From NCBI RefSeq assembly GCF_047301505.1, contig NZ_CP154840.1, positions 930,001-994,000 on the forward strand: DNA of 64,000 nucleotides. Direction: 5' to 3'. The position numbers and the translations under genes were made by a program. Shown here in pieces: positions 51,654 to 61,146 of the stretch (position 1 is the stretch's first letter; the number at the start of each line of letters is the position of its first letter). The stretch is from Lysinibacillus_B sp031181585 (GTDB taxonomy: Bacteria > Bacillota > Bacilli > Bacillales_A > Planococcaceae). A model generated the notes under the pieces. It did no database searches and was not told the origin of the DNA. It saw only the letters and a list, made by a program, of their open reading frames with translations.

Positions 51654-52382
51654 GTGACAATAAAAACTGATCATCGTCATTTATACTTACAGGTGATTGA
51701 CCGTTTGAAATCGGATATTGAAAAAGGGGTATATCATGAGAATGAAAAACTCCCCTCCGAGTTTGAACTATCTAAATCACTTGGAGTAAGCCGTGCAACT
51801 CTTCGTGAGGCACTGCGGCTATTGGAAGAGGAAAACGTTATCGTGCGTCGTCATGGAGTAGGTACATTCGTAAATCCAAAACCAGTTTTTACATCGGGTA
51901 TCGAGCACCTTTCAAGTGTATCTTCCATGATTGAAAAAGCTGGGATGGAGCCGGGGACTATCTTTATGAGTGCAAAGGAAGAAGAACCTACTGAAGACGA
52001 TTTGAATCGATTCCAAACCGACATTGATGACAATGTAATCACAATTGAACGTGTAAGAACAGCAGATGGCGAACCGGTTGTCTATTGTATCGATAGGGTG
52101 CCGTCAAGCTATTTGCCGCAACAGTTTCTGAAAAACGAAGACTTATCGATTTTTTCTGCCCTTGAAAAATCAGGGAACCTGCGGGTAGCATATGCGGTGA
52201 CATATATTGATCCGATCGGCTATCATGAAACGGTTTCGCCAATTTTAAAATGCGGGCCAGAAACGGCATTGCTCGTATTGAAGCAGCTTCATTACGATGA
52301 CAATGACCAATTAGTACTTTATTCAAAGAACTACTTCCGGGCTGATAAATTCAGTTTCCATGTAGTTCGTAAACGGGTGTAG
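51654..52382 (+). CDS. GntR family regulator with UTRA domain
   Basis: Transcription factor of the HutC/UTRA subfamily. The 242 residues have an N-terminal winged helix (LPSEFELSKSLGVSRATLREALRLLEEENVIVRRHGVGTFV, in blocks) and a UTRA ligand-binding domain from about residue 80 (ITIERVRTADGEPVVYCIDRVP). GTG start with GGTGGTGG upstream. Immediately upstream of a nucleoside-type ABC importer; in B. subtilis ymfC occupies the corresponding position after spoIIIE. Probably senses the imported solute or a metabolite; the effector is unknown. Confidence 0.9.
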   Translation: MTIKTDHRHLYLQVIDRLKSDIEKGVYHENEKLPSEFELSKSLGVSRATLREALRLLEEENVIVRRHGVGTFVNPKPVFTSGIEHLSSVSSMIEKAGMEPGTIFMSAKEEEPTEDDLNRFQTDIDDNVITIERVRTADGEPVVYCIDRVPSSYLPQQFLKNEDLSIFSALEKSGNLRVAYAVTYIDPIGYHETVSPILKCGPETALLVLKQLHYDDNDQLVLYSKNYFRADKFSFHVVRKRV

Positions 52383-52433
52383 AACAAGGTATTTTTCCTG
52401 CTAATTAAAACATTCTTTTGGGGGGACTCACTA

Positions 52434-53516
52434 ATGAAAAAACGTAAATTTGGTTTATTAATCTCATCTGTAGTTGCAGCAGGTGCTATTTTAGCAGCAT
52501 GTGGCAGCGATGATGAAAAGGATACTTCAAACAATGATACAGCTGGTGATACTGGTAAAGAGGAAGCTGGCGGCGACTTATCAATTGCCATGGTAACAGA
52601 TGTTGGCGGTGTAGATGATAAATCATTTAACCAATCTGCTTGGGAAGGCGTACAAAAGTGGGGCGCTGACAATGGATTAGAAAAAGGCGAAGGTTTTGAC
52701 TACCTGCAATCAGCTTCTGATGCTGACTACAACACAAACTTGAACGCATTATTACGCCGTGACTTCGACCTAGTATTCGGTGTAGGTTACTTAATGAATG
52801 ATGCTGTTCTTGAAATTGCTGAACAGCAGCCAGATAAAATGCTGGCAATCATTGACTCTCAAGTAGATGCGCCAAATGTTGCTTCTATTCTATTTAAAGA
52901 GCAAGAGGGTGCATTCCTTGCAGGTGTAGTAGCGGCTACAATGTCTGAAACAGGAAAAATCGGCTTTGTCGGAGGCCAATCTATCCCTGTAATTACACGC
53001 TTCCATGCTGGTTATGTAGCTGGTGCAAAAGCAGTAAATCCTGATATTGAAATCGATGTATACTATGCAGAAGCATTCGATAAAGCAGAATTAGGGAAAA
53101 CAGCTGCTAACCGTATGTACTCTTCAGGTGTAGACATTATCTTCCATGCTGCTGGCGGTACTGGTAACGGTGTATTCACAGAAGCAAAAGAGCGTAAAGA
53201 AAAAGATCCAAATGCAAACGTATGGGTAATCGGTGTAGATGCTGACCAATACGAAGAAGGTAAAGTTGGCGAGCATAACGTAACACTGACTTCTATGTTA
53301 AAAGGTGTAGGAAATGCAGTAATCGATATTTCTGATCGTGCTAAAGCGGGCGATTTCCCAGGCGGCGAAACAATTACTTATGGTTTAGCTGAAGATGGTG
53401 TTGGCCTAGCTGACTCTCGCGGTGCAATCCCTCAAGAGGTATTAGATGTAGTAGAAGAATATAAAGCAAAAATCGTTTCTGGCGATATTACAGTTCCAGC
53501 AGAAGTAGAAAAGTAA
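52434..53516 (+). CDS. nupN: BMP-family (PnrA-like) nucleoside-binding lipoprotein
   Basis: Extracytoplasmic binding protein of a nucleoside ABC importer, anchored in the membrane outer face. The 360 residues begin with a lipoprotein signal and lipobox LAAC (Cys23), a Ser/Asp/Thr/Gly-rich spacer, then a BMP domain with the hallmark GGVDDKSFNQSAWEG, VGYLMNDAV, GGQSIPVITRFHAGY and GGTGNGVFTEA. Close to B. subtilis NupN and Treponema PnrA in style. Codon use is biased as for abundant proteins. A strong terminator hairpin follows, so the lipoprotein is probably made in excess of the transporter. Confidence 0.92.
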   Translation: MKKRKFGLLISSVVAAGAILAACGSDDEKDTSNNDTAGDTGKEEAGGDLSIAMVTDVGGVDDKSFNQSAWEGVQKWGADNGLEKGEGFDYLQSASDADYNTNLNALLRRDFDLVFGVGYLMNDAVLEIAEQQPDKMLAIIDSQVDAPNVASILFKEQEGAFLAGVVAATMSETGKIGFVGGQSIPVITRFHAGYVAGAKAVNPDIEIDVYYAEAFDKAELGKTAANRMYSSGVDIIFHAAGGTGNGVFTEAKERKEKDPNANVWVIGVDADQYEEGKVGEHNVTLTSMLKGVGNAVIDISDRAKAGDFPGGETITYGLAEDGVGLADSRGAIPQEVLDVVEEYKAKIVSGDITVPAEVEK

Positions 53517-53526
53517 TCGTTTTGAT

Positions 53527-53564
53527 TCATCATAGAGATTCTGCGTAATCTCTATGATGATTTT
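53527..53564 (+). terminator. Terminator/attenuator between the lipoprotein and ATPase genes
   Basis: TCATCATAGAGATT (53527-53540) pairs perfectly with AATCTCTATGATGA (53547-53560) around CTGCGT, then TTTT. Such partial terminators after solute-binding genes are common and lower expression of the membrane components. Confidence 0.9.
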
Positions 53565-53605
53565 GTGATAATGGACTTCATTTTTAAAATTCTATTAATT
53601 CAAAA

Positions 53606-53704
53606 TGTAAGCGTTCTATCGCTGTTCAAATTGATAGATGAAAGAGTAGAAGGTCACTTATAACTAGAGATAATAGGTTGCCTAGGCATATACGCTGATA
53701 CAAT
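53606..53704 (+). promoter_or_regulatory. Second promoter and cre-like site before the importer ATPase
   Basis: TTGCCT (53678-53683) and TACAAT (53699-53704) with a TGA extension are spaced by 15 bases, 77 bases before the ATPase start. Upstream, TGTAAGCGTTCTAT (53606-53619) matches 12 of 14 positions of the CcpA cre consensus TGWAANCGNTNWCA. The cre match is incomplete and may be chance. Confidence 0.4.
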
Positions 53705-53780
53705 GGCGGATATCCTTTTCTATTCTTTCTTGTATTAATTTTCATATTTTTATATAAATGTGCCTAAAGGAGTGAGTAAA

Positions 53781-55313
53781 GTGGAATATGTGATCGAGAT
53801 GCTTGGTATCCGTAAAGAATTTGGCGGTTTCGTAGCAAATAATAATATCACGCTCCAACTCAAAAAAGGCGAAATACATGCATTGCTTGGGGAAAATGGT
53901 GCAGGTAAATCGACTTTAATGAACGTACTTTTTGGTCTTTATCAGCCAGAAGCTGGTGAAATAAAGGTGCGCGGGAAATCAGTAAAGATTACAGACCCGA
54001 ATGTAGCAAATGACCTAGGGATTGGCATGGTTCATCAGCACTTTATGTTAGTGGAGAACTTTACTGTTACTGAAAATATTATTCTTGGAAGCGAGCCTAC
54101 CAAAGTAGGCGTTGTAAATATCAAGGCTGCGGCAAAGGATATTGCTGCTTTATCTGAAAAATACGGCTTGGACGTTGATCCTTATGCGAAAATCGAAGAT
54201 ATCTCAGTAGGAATGCAGCAGCGTGTTGAAATTTTAAAAACATTGTATCGCGGCGCAGAAATTCTGATTTTTGATGAACCAACCGCATCGCTTACGCCTC
54301 AGGAAATTACAGAGTTAATTCAGATTATGAAGCGTCTAATTGCTGAAGGAAAATCGATTATTCTCATTACACATAAGTTAAAAGAAATTATGGAAGTATC
54401 AGACCGAGTGACAATTATTCGTAAAGGTGAAGGTATCGGGACGGTAGTAACATCAGAAACAAATCCAGACCAACTTGCCGAATTAATGGTCGGACGTCAA
54501 GTGACTTTCAAAACGGAGAAGGCTGCTCCAAATCCTACGAAGGAAGTATTAAACGTACGGGATTTATTTGTTGTTGATTATCGAGGTATTGATAAAGTAA
54601 AGGGCTTAAACCTTTCAGTACGACAAGGAGAAATTGTCGGAATTGCAGGTATCGATGGAAACGGTCAATCCGAGCTTATCGAGGCAATTACAGGTCTTCG
54701 TAAGGTGAAGAGCGGACAAGTAATGATGAATGGGATTGATGTAACGAACAAGAAGCCGCGTGAAGTTACGAAAACGGGTCTTGGCCATATCCCGCAGGAT
54801 CGTCATAAGCATGGACTTGTATTAGATTTCTCAATCGGACACAATATTGCACTGCAGACTTATTATACGGATGAATTCTCTAAGTTTGGGGTTATTGACT
54901 ATAAAAAAATCTCGAAAAAAGCAAACCAAATTATTGAGGAATACGATGTTCGTACAGGGCACGGGGAATCAACTCCGGCAAGGGCACTTTCTGGAGGAAA
55001 CCAGCAGAAGGCTATTATCGGCCGGGAAGTAGACCGCAACCCTGACTTGCTGATTGCTGCACTGCCAACTCGTGGTCTTGATGTAGGAGCAATCGAGTTT
55101 ATTCACCGTCGTCTCATTGAGCAGCGTGATAAAGGAAAAGCAGTATTGCTGATCTCGTTTGAATTAGATGAAGTAATGAATGTATCTGATCGTATTGCCG
55201 TTATTTATGATGGTCAAATCGTTGATACATTGGAGCCGCGCGAAACAACTGAACAAGAGCTTGGTCTGCTAATGGCAGGACAATCTCGTCGAGCGCAGAA
55301 AGGGGACGAATAA
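53781..55313 (+). CDS. nupO: Nucleoside ABC importer ATPase with two nucleotide-binding domains
   Basis: Double-ATPase subunit of the BMP-type importer. GTG 53781 is preferred over ATG 53760 because AAAGGAGTG at 53766-53774 is the ribosome site. The 510 residues have a first NBD (Walker A GENGAGKST, residues 38-46; signature ISVGMQQRV; Walker B LIFDEPTAS) and a second NBD. The second Walker A is degenerate, GIDGNGQSE (no Lys), as in other sugar/nucleoside transporters of this class, followed by LSGGNQQKAIIGREV. Only 3 bases separate it from the first permease. Corresponds to B. subtilis NupO by synteny and architecture. Confidence 0.93.
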   Translation: MEYVIEMLGIRKEFGGFVANNNITLQLKKGEIHALLGENGAGKSTLMNVLFGLYQPEAGEIKVRGKSVKITDPNVANDLGIGMVHQHFMLVENFTVTENIILGSEPTKVGVVNIKAAAKDIAALSEKYGLDVDPYAKIEDISVGMQQRVEILKTLYRGAEILIFDEPTASLTPQEITELIQIMKRLIAEGKSIILITHKLKEIMEVSDRVTIIRKGEGIGTVVTSETNPDQLAELMVGRQVTFKTEKAAPNPTKEVLNVRDLFVVDYRGIDKVKGLNLSVRQGEIVGIAGIDGNGQSELIEAITGLRKVKSGQVMMNGIDVTNKKPREVTKTGLGHIPQDRHKHGLVLDFSIGHNIALQTYYTDEFSKFGVIDYKKISKKANQIIEEYDVRTGHGESTPARALSGGNQQKAIIGREVDRNPDLLIAALPTRGLDVGAIEFIHRRLIEQRDKGKAVLLISFELDEVMNVSDRIAVIYDGQIVDTLEPRETTEQELGLLMAGQSRRAQKGDE

Positions 55314-55316
55314 TTT

Positions 55317-56366
55317 ATGTCAAATCGAGTCATTAACATTCTCGTTCCTATCATTTCGGTTATTCTTGGTTTAATTGTCGGGGCAATTGTAATGGTTGCT
55401 TCTGGGTATAGCCCAGTAGATGGTTACATTGCGCTATGGAACGGTATTTTTGGAGATTCCTATACAATTGGCGAGACAATTCGTCAAATTACACCATATA
55501 TTTTAGCGGGTCTTGCTGTAGCATTTGCCTTCCGTACAGGGCTGTTCAATATCGGGGTTGAAGGACAGCTGATTATGGGATGGGTAGCTGCAACGTATGT
55601 AGGTTTTGCGATTGAAGGATTGCCAAAATTCATTCACTTGCCATTGACGCTGCTTGCAGCAGCAGCAGCAGGGGCATTCTGGGCATTTATTGCAGGTGTT
55701 CTGAAGGCACGCTTTAGTGTACATGAGGTAATCGCAACAATTATGTTGAACTATATTGCCCTTCATATTACAAATGCGTTTATTCGGTATTTGTCAGATG
55801 GCGGGGATCGGACGGACAAGATTCAAGAATCGGCATCACTCCGTTCAACATGGTTAGAACAAATGACGGAGTATTCCCGTCTTCACTGGGGAATCATTGT
55901 AGCATTAATTATGGTAGTTGTTATGTGGTTCATCCTAGAACGTACAACACGAGGTTTTGAACTAAAAGCGGTAGGTTTCAATCAGCATGCAGCTGAATAT
56001 TCAGGAATGAATGTGAAAAAGAACATTATTTTAGCGATGACAATCTCCGGTTTGTTTGCAGGTCTTGCTGGGGCAATGGAAGCGCTAGGTACATTTGGTT
56101 ATGCATCTATTAAAGGCGGTTTCACAGGGATTGGATTCGATGGAATTGCCGTAGCTTTACTCGGTGCTAATACACCACTTGGCGTTGTGTTTGGTGCGTC
56201 ATTATTCGGTTCCCTGAAATTTGGTGCGTTAAACATGCCAAATGAAGCTGGTATTCCAGTTGAACTTGTAGAAATTATTATTGCATTAATCATTTTCTTT
56301 GTAGCATGTGGCTACGTGATTCGCATATTACTAGAAAAGTTCGGTAGCAAAAAGGAGGGCAAATAA
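55317..56366 (+). CDS. nupP: Nucleoside ABC importer permease 1
   Basis: Inner-membrane permease of the BRP (BPD_transp_2) family. The 349 residues show about nine to ten hydrophobic segments and the family block TGLFNIGVEGQLIMGW near residue 75, ARFSVHEVIATIMLNYIALH near 135, and GFDGIAVALLGANTPLGVVF near 270. It begins 3 bases after the ATPase and is followed by the second permease after a one-base gap. Corresponds to NupP. Intact. Confidence 0.93.
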   Translation: MSNRVINILVPIISVILGLIVGAIVMVASGYSPVDGYIALWNGIFGDSYTIGETIRQITPYILAGLAVAFAFRTGLFNIGVEGQLIMGWVAATYVGFAIEGLPKFIHLPLTLLAAAAAGAFWAFIAGVLKARFSVHEVIATIMLNYIALHITNAFIRYLSDGGDRTDKIQESASLRSTWLEQMTEYSRLHWGIIVALIMVVVMWFILERTTRGFELKAVGFNQHAAEYSGMNVKKNIILAMTISGLFAGLAGAMEALGTFGYASIKGGFTGIGFDGIAVALLGANTPLGVVFGASLFGSLKFGALNMPNEAGIPVELVEIIIALIIFFVACGYVIRILLEKFGSKKEGK

Positions 56367-56367
56367 T

Positions 56368-57330
56368 ATGAGCTTTATAGAAGTATTGTATTTCATCGTC
56401 CCTTCTGCTATTTTCTACGCAGCTCCATTGATTTTCGGCGCGATCGGCGGCGTATTCTCTGAGCGTTCAGGTGTAGTAAACATCGGGATTGAAGGAATCA
56501 TGGTTATTGGTGCCTTCGTAGGGATTGTATTTAATCTATTTACAGCAGATGCACTTGGCGGATTAACACCTTGGGTAGCATTGGTTGCAGCAATGATAGT
56601 CGGGGCAGTATTCTCACTATTCCTTGCTGTTGCAGCAATATCATTCCGTGCGGATCAGACGGTAACAGGGGTAGCACTTAATCTATTAGGTATTGCAGTA
56701 GCATTGTTCCTAGTAAAGTTAATTTTCGACGGAAAAGGCCAAACAGACTTTATCTCTGAACGCCTAGCCCGTTTTGATATCCCGTTATTGTCAGACATCC
56801 CCTTCTTTGGACCATTGTTGTTCCAAGATATATATGGAACTTCAATTCTCGCAATTGTAGTCGCTTTTGCTGCTTGGTTTGTTATTTATAAAACACCGTT
56901 TGGCCTTCGTCTCCGGGCTGTTGGGGAGCACCCAATGGCGGCTGATACAATGGGTATCAACGTAACGAAAATGCGCTATATTGCCGTGATGATTTCTGGC
57001 GCTATGGCAGGGATTGGCGGTGCGATTTATGCACAAACAATTACGAACGATTTTGGCCATGCCACGATTAATGGACAAGGCTTCATGGCAATTGCCGCAA
57101 TGATCTTCGGAAAATGGCACCCAATTGGCGCGATGGGTGCAGCATTATTCTTTGGTTTAGCGCAGGCATTATCAATCGCAGGCGGATCTATTCCATATAT
57201 TAAGGAAGTACCGCCAGTATTCCTAACAATCCTGCCGTATGTCCTAACAATTTTAGCGTTAGCTGGATTTATCGGAAAAGCAACTGCTCCAAAAGCATCG
57301 GGTATTCCTTATATTAAAGGAAAACGATAA
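56368..57330 (+). CDS. nupQ: Nucleoside ABC importer permease 2
   Basis: Second permease of the same transporter. The 320-residue hydrophobic protein carries GVFSERSGVVNIGIEGIMVIG near residue 30 and GQGFMAIAAMIFGKWHPIGA near 235, the paired BRP-family blocks. It starts one base after permease 1 and ends in a terminator, closing the operon. Corresponds to NupQ by order. Confidence 0.93.
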   Translation: MSFIEVLYFIVPSAIFYAAPLIFGAIGGVFSERSGVVNIGIEGIMVIGAFVGIVFNLFTADALGGLTPWVALVAAMIVGAVFSLFLAVAAISFRADQTVTGVALNLLGIAVALFLVKLIFDGKGQTDFISERLARFDIPLLSDIPFFGPLLFQDIYGTSILAIVVAFAAWFVIYKTPFGLRLRAVGEHPMAADTMGINVTKMRYIAVMISGAMAGIGGAIYAQTITNDFGHATINGQGFMAIAAMIFGKWHPIGAMGAALFFGLAQALSIAGGSIPYIKEVPPVFLTILPYVLTILALAGFIGKATAPKASGIPYIKGKR

Positions 57331-57394
57331 TCGTTTTGGGCATTCAGCTGCAAAATAAATTACAGCCAATATAGAATAACTAGCATTTAATTAT

Positions 57395-57422
57395 AAGCCG
57401 CTTCGTTTCGAGGCGGCTTTTT
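57395..57422 (+). terminator. Importer operon terminator
   Basis: AAGCCGCTTCG (57395-57405) pairs with CGAGGCGGCTT (57409-57419), one G-T pair, TTT loop, T-run to 57422. Lies 64 bases after the permease stop. Confidence 0.9.
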
Positions 57423-57462
57423 CTTATGAACGTAGTCTTTTCCAGAAAGTCGTATAATAACT

Positions 57463-57492
57463 TTGCATTATGCGCATATTCACATGTATAGT
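57463..57492 (+). promoter_or_regulatory. ymfF promoter
   Basis: TTGCAT (57463-57468), 18-base spacer, TATAGT (57487-57492), 46 bases before the ymfF start and downstream of the importer terminator. Confidence 0.65.
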
Positions 57493-57538
57493 AATAAAGA
57501 ATAGAACTGTATTTAATAGGTAGTCAGGAGGAGTTTTT

Positions 57539-58801
57539 TTGTTTTTAACGACACAATTGGCGAAAGGCGTTTCTTTACATATTCGACAAACGGCCCAGTT
57601 TAAAACGGTCAATTTTTCGATTAAATGGAGACGTCCGCTTACAGAGAAAGATGCAGCAGAGCGAACGGTATTGACGAATGTGCTACAGCATTCAAACGAA
57701 AGGTTCAACACATCCGCAGCATTCCGCAGCTATTTAGATGACCTGTTCGGCACAATTTTATATTTCGATACGGCAAAGCGCGGAAATGAGCATACTGTTT
57801 TAATGAATGTAGAAACAGTCAATGAGCAGTATTTAGCGAATTCAAACGTGCTGAATGATGTTCTTGATCTGCTTCATACAGCTATTTTTAAACCAAATCT
57901 TGAAAACAATGCATTTGTATCAGCCATTGTTGAGCGTGAGAAAGAAATGGTAAAACAGCGTATCCAGTCTATTTTCGATGATAAGTCACGCTATGCTCAA
58001 TACCGTCTCACACAAATTCTTCGTCCAAACCATCCTGCCTCCATTTCGGCAAACGGTACAATCGAACAAGTGGACGCAGTGACGCCACAGTCACTGAAGC
58101 AGGCATATGATTCCATGCTGGCTGATGATACAATCGATATTTATGTCGTAGGCGATATTAATACAGAAGAAATAAAAGAAAAATTAAGTAAAGCGTTGCC
58201 TTTCGGGGACCGGGAGCTACATGAAAAGCAGGCTCCAATTAAGGTAGAATCCAAACCAGAAGCTTATACAAAAGAGCGCCAGGAAATGAAGCAAGGAAAG
58301 CTGCATATCGGTTTTTCGACACCTGTTCATTTCGGACACGAGGATTTTGCTAAAATGCAGATATTTAACGGAATATTCGGGGGATATGCACATTCGAAAC
58401 TATTTATGAATGTACGGGAACGTGAAAGCCTTGCTTATTATGCATCAAGCTCCTACTCTTCTCAATATGGCCTTGTATTTGTCGTTTCCGGTATCGAACC
58501 TTCAAATGAGGAAAAGGCGATTGATGTCATTAACGAGCAGTTGAAAGCGATGCAAAACGGAGAGGTTTCCGAGTTGGAATTGGCACAAACAAAAGCGATG
58601 CTGATAAACCAATTGAAGGAAGCTTTGGATTCTGCACGCGGGCAGATTGAGATTTATGACCAATACAAAGATTTAAACGAAGCATTTACGATTGATACAT
58701 GGGCAGCTCGTTGGCAAGATGTTACAAAGGAAGATGTTCAAAAGATGGCCCAGCAAGTCAACCAGGAAGCGGTTTATTTCTTAAGCGGTAAGGAGGATTA
58801 A
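57539..58801 (+). CDS. ymfF: YmfF, M16 family protein, catalytically degenerate half
   Basis: M16-type peptidase homologue. The 420 residues have the family fold pattern but no HxxEH zinc site at the expected N-terminal position (NVLQHSNERFNTSAAF instead), so it is probably the non-catalytic partner of YmfH, as in two-subunit M16 proteases. TTG start with AGGAGGAG upstream. ymfH begins 2 bases after its stop. C-terminal half has NVRERESLAYYASSSYSS, typical of the family. The role in B. subtilis is not well defined. Confidence 0.92.
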   Translation: MFLTTQLAKGVSLHIRQTAQFKTVNFSIKWRRPLTEKDAAERTVLTNVLQHSNERFNTSAAFRSYLDDLFGTILYFDTAKRGNEHTVLMNVETVNEQYLANSNVLNDVLDLLHTAIFKPNLENNAFVSAIVEREKEMVKQRIQSIFDDKSRYAQYRLTQILRPNHPASISANGTIEQVDAVTPQSLKQAYDSMLADDTIDIYVVGDINTEEIKEKLSKALPFGDRELHEKQAPIKVESKPEAYTKERQEMKQGKLHIGFSTPVHFGHEDFAKMQIFNGIFGGYAHSKLFMNVRERESLAYYASSSYSSQYGLVFVVSGIEPSNEEKAIDVINEQLKAMQNGEVSELELAQTKAMLINQLKEALDSARGQIEIYDQYKDLNEAFTIDTWAARWQDVTKEDVQKMAQQVNQEAVYFLSGKED

Positions 58802-58803
58802 TT

Positions 58804-60105
58804 TTGCAGACAATTGAATTTCAACAACTAGATGAAACATTATATTATAAACAGTTGGAAAATGGCCTGGACGTGTATATTTTGCCGAAAAAGGGATTTT
58901 CTAAAGCGTTTGTGACGTTCACAACGAAATACGGTTCTATTGACCGCACATTTGTCCCTATCGGTGAAGAAGAGCCGATTACAGTGCCAGATGGTATTGC
59001 ACACTTTTTAGAGCACAAAATGTTCGAAAAAGAAGAAGGAGATGTCTTCCAGAAATTCAGTGAGGTAGGAGCGCAGGCAAATGCCTTCACTTCTTTTACA
59101 CGTACCGCATATTTATTTTCTGCAACAAACCATATTTATAAGAGTACAGAAACACTTTTGGACTTTGTTCAGGAACCTTACTTCACGGAAGAGACGGTAA
59201 ACAAGGAAAAGGGGATTATCGGTCAAGAAATTACGATGTACGATGATCAACCGGATTGGCGCCTGTACTTTGGCGCGATTGAAAACATGTACCATAATCA
59301 TCCGGTAAAAATTGATATTGCTGGTACAATTGAATCCATTGATAAAATTACAGCAGAACATCTTTATACATGCTACAACACGTTTTATCATCCTTCTAAC
59401 ATGCTGCTATTTGTCGTTGGTGCAGTCGACCCGACAGAAATGATGGCCTTCATTGAGGGCAATCAAAACAAGAAAGAATTTCCGGAGCCCGAACAATTAA
59501 CGCGAATCTTTGAAGATGAGCCAACAGAAGTAGCGGTTAAAGAACGAGAAATGAAAATGGATGTACAGCAGCCAAAAGTATATGTCGGGCTTAAAGCAAA
59601 GGAAGTAAATTTGTCAGGGGAGGCAATGTTAAAGCACGAATTAGCAATGTCAATCGCTCTTGAATGTCTGTTCGGCCGTGCTTCTGATTTTTATACTAAT
59701 ATATATGAGAACGGTCTGATCGACGAATCGTATGCATTTGATTTCTCATTGGAAAAAGGCTATGGCTTTGCACTCATAGGCTCGGATACACCGAAATCGG
59801 ACGAACTTGAAAAGGCGATTAGAGGACGTTTGGCTGAAGCAGAGGACGGTTCTGTCTTCAAGGAAGAAGATGTAGAGCGTATTAAACGTAAGAAGATTGG
59901 TTACTTCCTGCGAGCACTGAACTCTCTTGAGTTTATAGCAAACCAATTTACGCGCTATAAATTTAATGAGATGAACTTATTTGACGCCGTACCTACAATT
60001 GAAAAGCTGACAGTGGAAGATATTAAAGAAGCGTTCAAGTCAATTCAAGGCGAGGAGCAGCAGACTGTATTTAAAATTCTGCCTGTGAATGAGCGCCAAA
60101 AATGA
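58804..60105 (+). CDS. ymfH: YmfH, M16 family zinc protease, catalytic half
   Basis: The 433-residue protein keeps the inverted zinc motif HFLEH (H67, E70, H71) and a downstream Glu in EKGIIGQEITMYDD, so it is likely the active subunit paired with YmfF. TTG start, AAGGAGG at the ymfF end. It overlaps ymfI by 4 bases. Third M16 enzyme in this window along with MlpA and YmfF. No signal peptide, so cytoplasmic. Confidence 0.94.
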   Translation: MQTIEFQQLDETLYYKQLENGLDVYILPKKGFSKAFVTFTTKYGSIDRTFVPIGEEEPITVPDGIAHFLEHKMFEKEEGDVFQKFSEVGAQANAFTSFTRTAYLFSATNHIYKSTETLLDFVQEPYFTEETVNKEKGIIGQEITMYDDQPDWRLYFGAIENMYHNHPVKIDIAGTIESIDKITAEHLYTCYNTFYHPSNMLLFVVGAVDPTEMMAFIEGNQNKKEFPEPEQLTRIFEDEPTEVAVKEREMKMDVQQPKVYVGLKAKEVNLSGEAMLKHELAMSIALECLFGRASDFYTNIYENGLIDESYAFDFSLEKGYGFALIGSDTPKSDELEKAIRGRLAEAEDGSVFKEEDVERIKRKKIGYFLRALNSLEFIANQFTRYKFNEMNLFDAVPTIEKLTVEDIKEAFKSIQGEEQQTVFKILPVNERQK

Positions 60106-60830
60106 AAAAATTTGCATTAGTATGCGGCGCATCCGGCGAAATCGGCCGAGCGATATGCGATGATTTGGCAGCAGACGGCTGGTCACTTTATCTTCATTAC
60201 CATTTAGGGAAAGAACGTGTAACAAAGATGGCGGCGTCTTATACGGACGCCTATCCATCTCAGGAGTTTCTTCCTGTACAGGCGGACTTTTCCGATTCTG
60301 GCGGAGCCGACCGGTTGGCTGCTCAAATTTTCTCCCTGCATGCAGTTGTATTTGCAAATGGACATGCTTATACGCAGCTGCTCGAGGACACGCCTTATGA
60401 GGAAATGGAAAAGCTTTGGCGTGTTCATGTACAAAATCCGATGAGACTGCTTGCATGTGTCTCACATAAGCTGCGATCGAATACAAAAAGCTATGTACTC
60501 TTTATCGGCTCTATTTGGGGTGCTGCAGGGGCGGCAGGAGAAGTAGTCTACTCGGCTGTTAAAGGAGCGCAGCATGCCTTTGTAAAAGCCTATGCCCAAG
60601 AAGTTGCTTATAATGGCATTCGTGTTAATGCTATAGCACCGGGTTTTATTAATACGCAGATGAATAGCCATTTAAATGAAGAGGAAAAACAGGAAATTGC
60701 ACAAGAAATACCGTTGCAGCAGCTTGGTTCTGTAGACGACGTCTCAAGGCTTACTCGCTTTTACTTGAGCGGTGCTGCTGATTACGTTACAGGACAAATC
60801 CTTCATGTTAATGGCGGCTGGTACATATAA
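60102..60830 (+). CDS. ymfI: YmfI, short-chain dehydrogenase/reductase
   Basis: SDR-family oxidoreductase of unknown substrate, often annotated as FabG-like. The 242 residues show the N-terminal nucleotide loop CGASGEIGRAI (residues 8-18), the FANGHA block in the NAG position, IGSIWG with the catalytic Ser, YSAVK with catalytic Tyr and Lys, and APGFINTQM. ATGA overlap with ymfH. In B. subtilis it follows ymfH in the same way. Real substrate cannot be told. Confidence 0.92.
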   Translation: MKKFALVCGASGEIGRAICDDLAADGWSLYLHYHLGKERVTKMAASYTDAYPSQEFLPVQADFSDSGGADRLAAQIFSLHAVVFANGHAYTQLLEDTPYEEMEKLWRVHVQNPMRLLACVSHKLRSNTKSYVLFIGSIWGAAGAAGEVVYSAVKGAQHAFVKAYAQEVAYNGIRVNAIAPGFINTQMNSHLNEEEKQEIAQEIPLQQLGSVDDVSRLTRFYLSGAADYVTGQILHVNGGWYI

Positions 60831-60872
60831 TCGTTTACCTCGGACATACTATTGTCGAGAGGAGGCGAGAAC

Positions 60873-61127
60873 ATGGGATTACTTGAAAGCTGGCAGCAAT
60901 GGACGCACTTCTTAGGCGAGAAGGTTGAAGATGCAAAAGGCGATGGCGTTTCATCAAAAATGATCGATCAAGCAGCTCTTCAAATTGGGGAATATTTAGC
61001 TAAAAATGTTGAACCTCAAAATGAGCAAGAGCGTGTCTTGGCCGACTTATGGTCAGTGGCGTCGTCGGATGAAAAGAAAGCACTTGCAAGCTGCGTTGTT
61101 AAATTAGTGGAACATAAAGTTTCGTAA
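60873..61127 (+). CDS. ymfJ: YmfJ (DUF3243) small protein
   Basis: Small cytoplasmic protein of the DUF3243 family, unknown function, always in the ymfI-ymfK interval in Bacillales. ATG 60873 with GAGAGGAGGCGA upstream is preferred over TTG 60852, in which that site would be coded. The 84 residues keep LESWQQWTHFLGEKV, QIGEYLAKNVEPQNEQE and ADLWSVASSDEKKAL. A terminator follows. Confidence 0.92.
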   Translation: MGLLESWQQWTHFLGEKVEDAKGDGVSSKMIDQAALQIGEYLAKNVEPQNEQERVLADLWSVASSDEKKALASCVVKLVEHKVS

Positions 61128-61146
61128 CTGCTTATAAAAAGCAATG

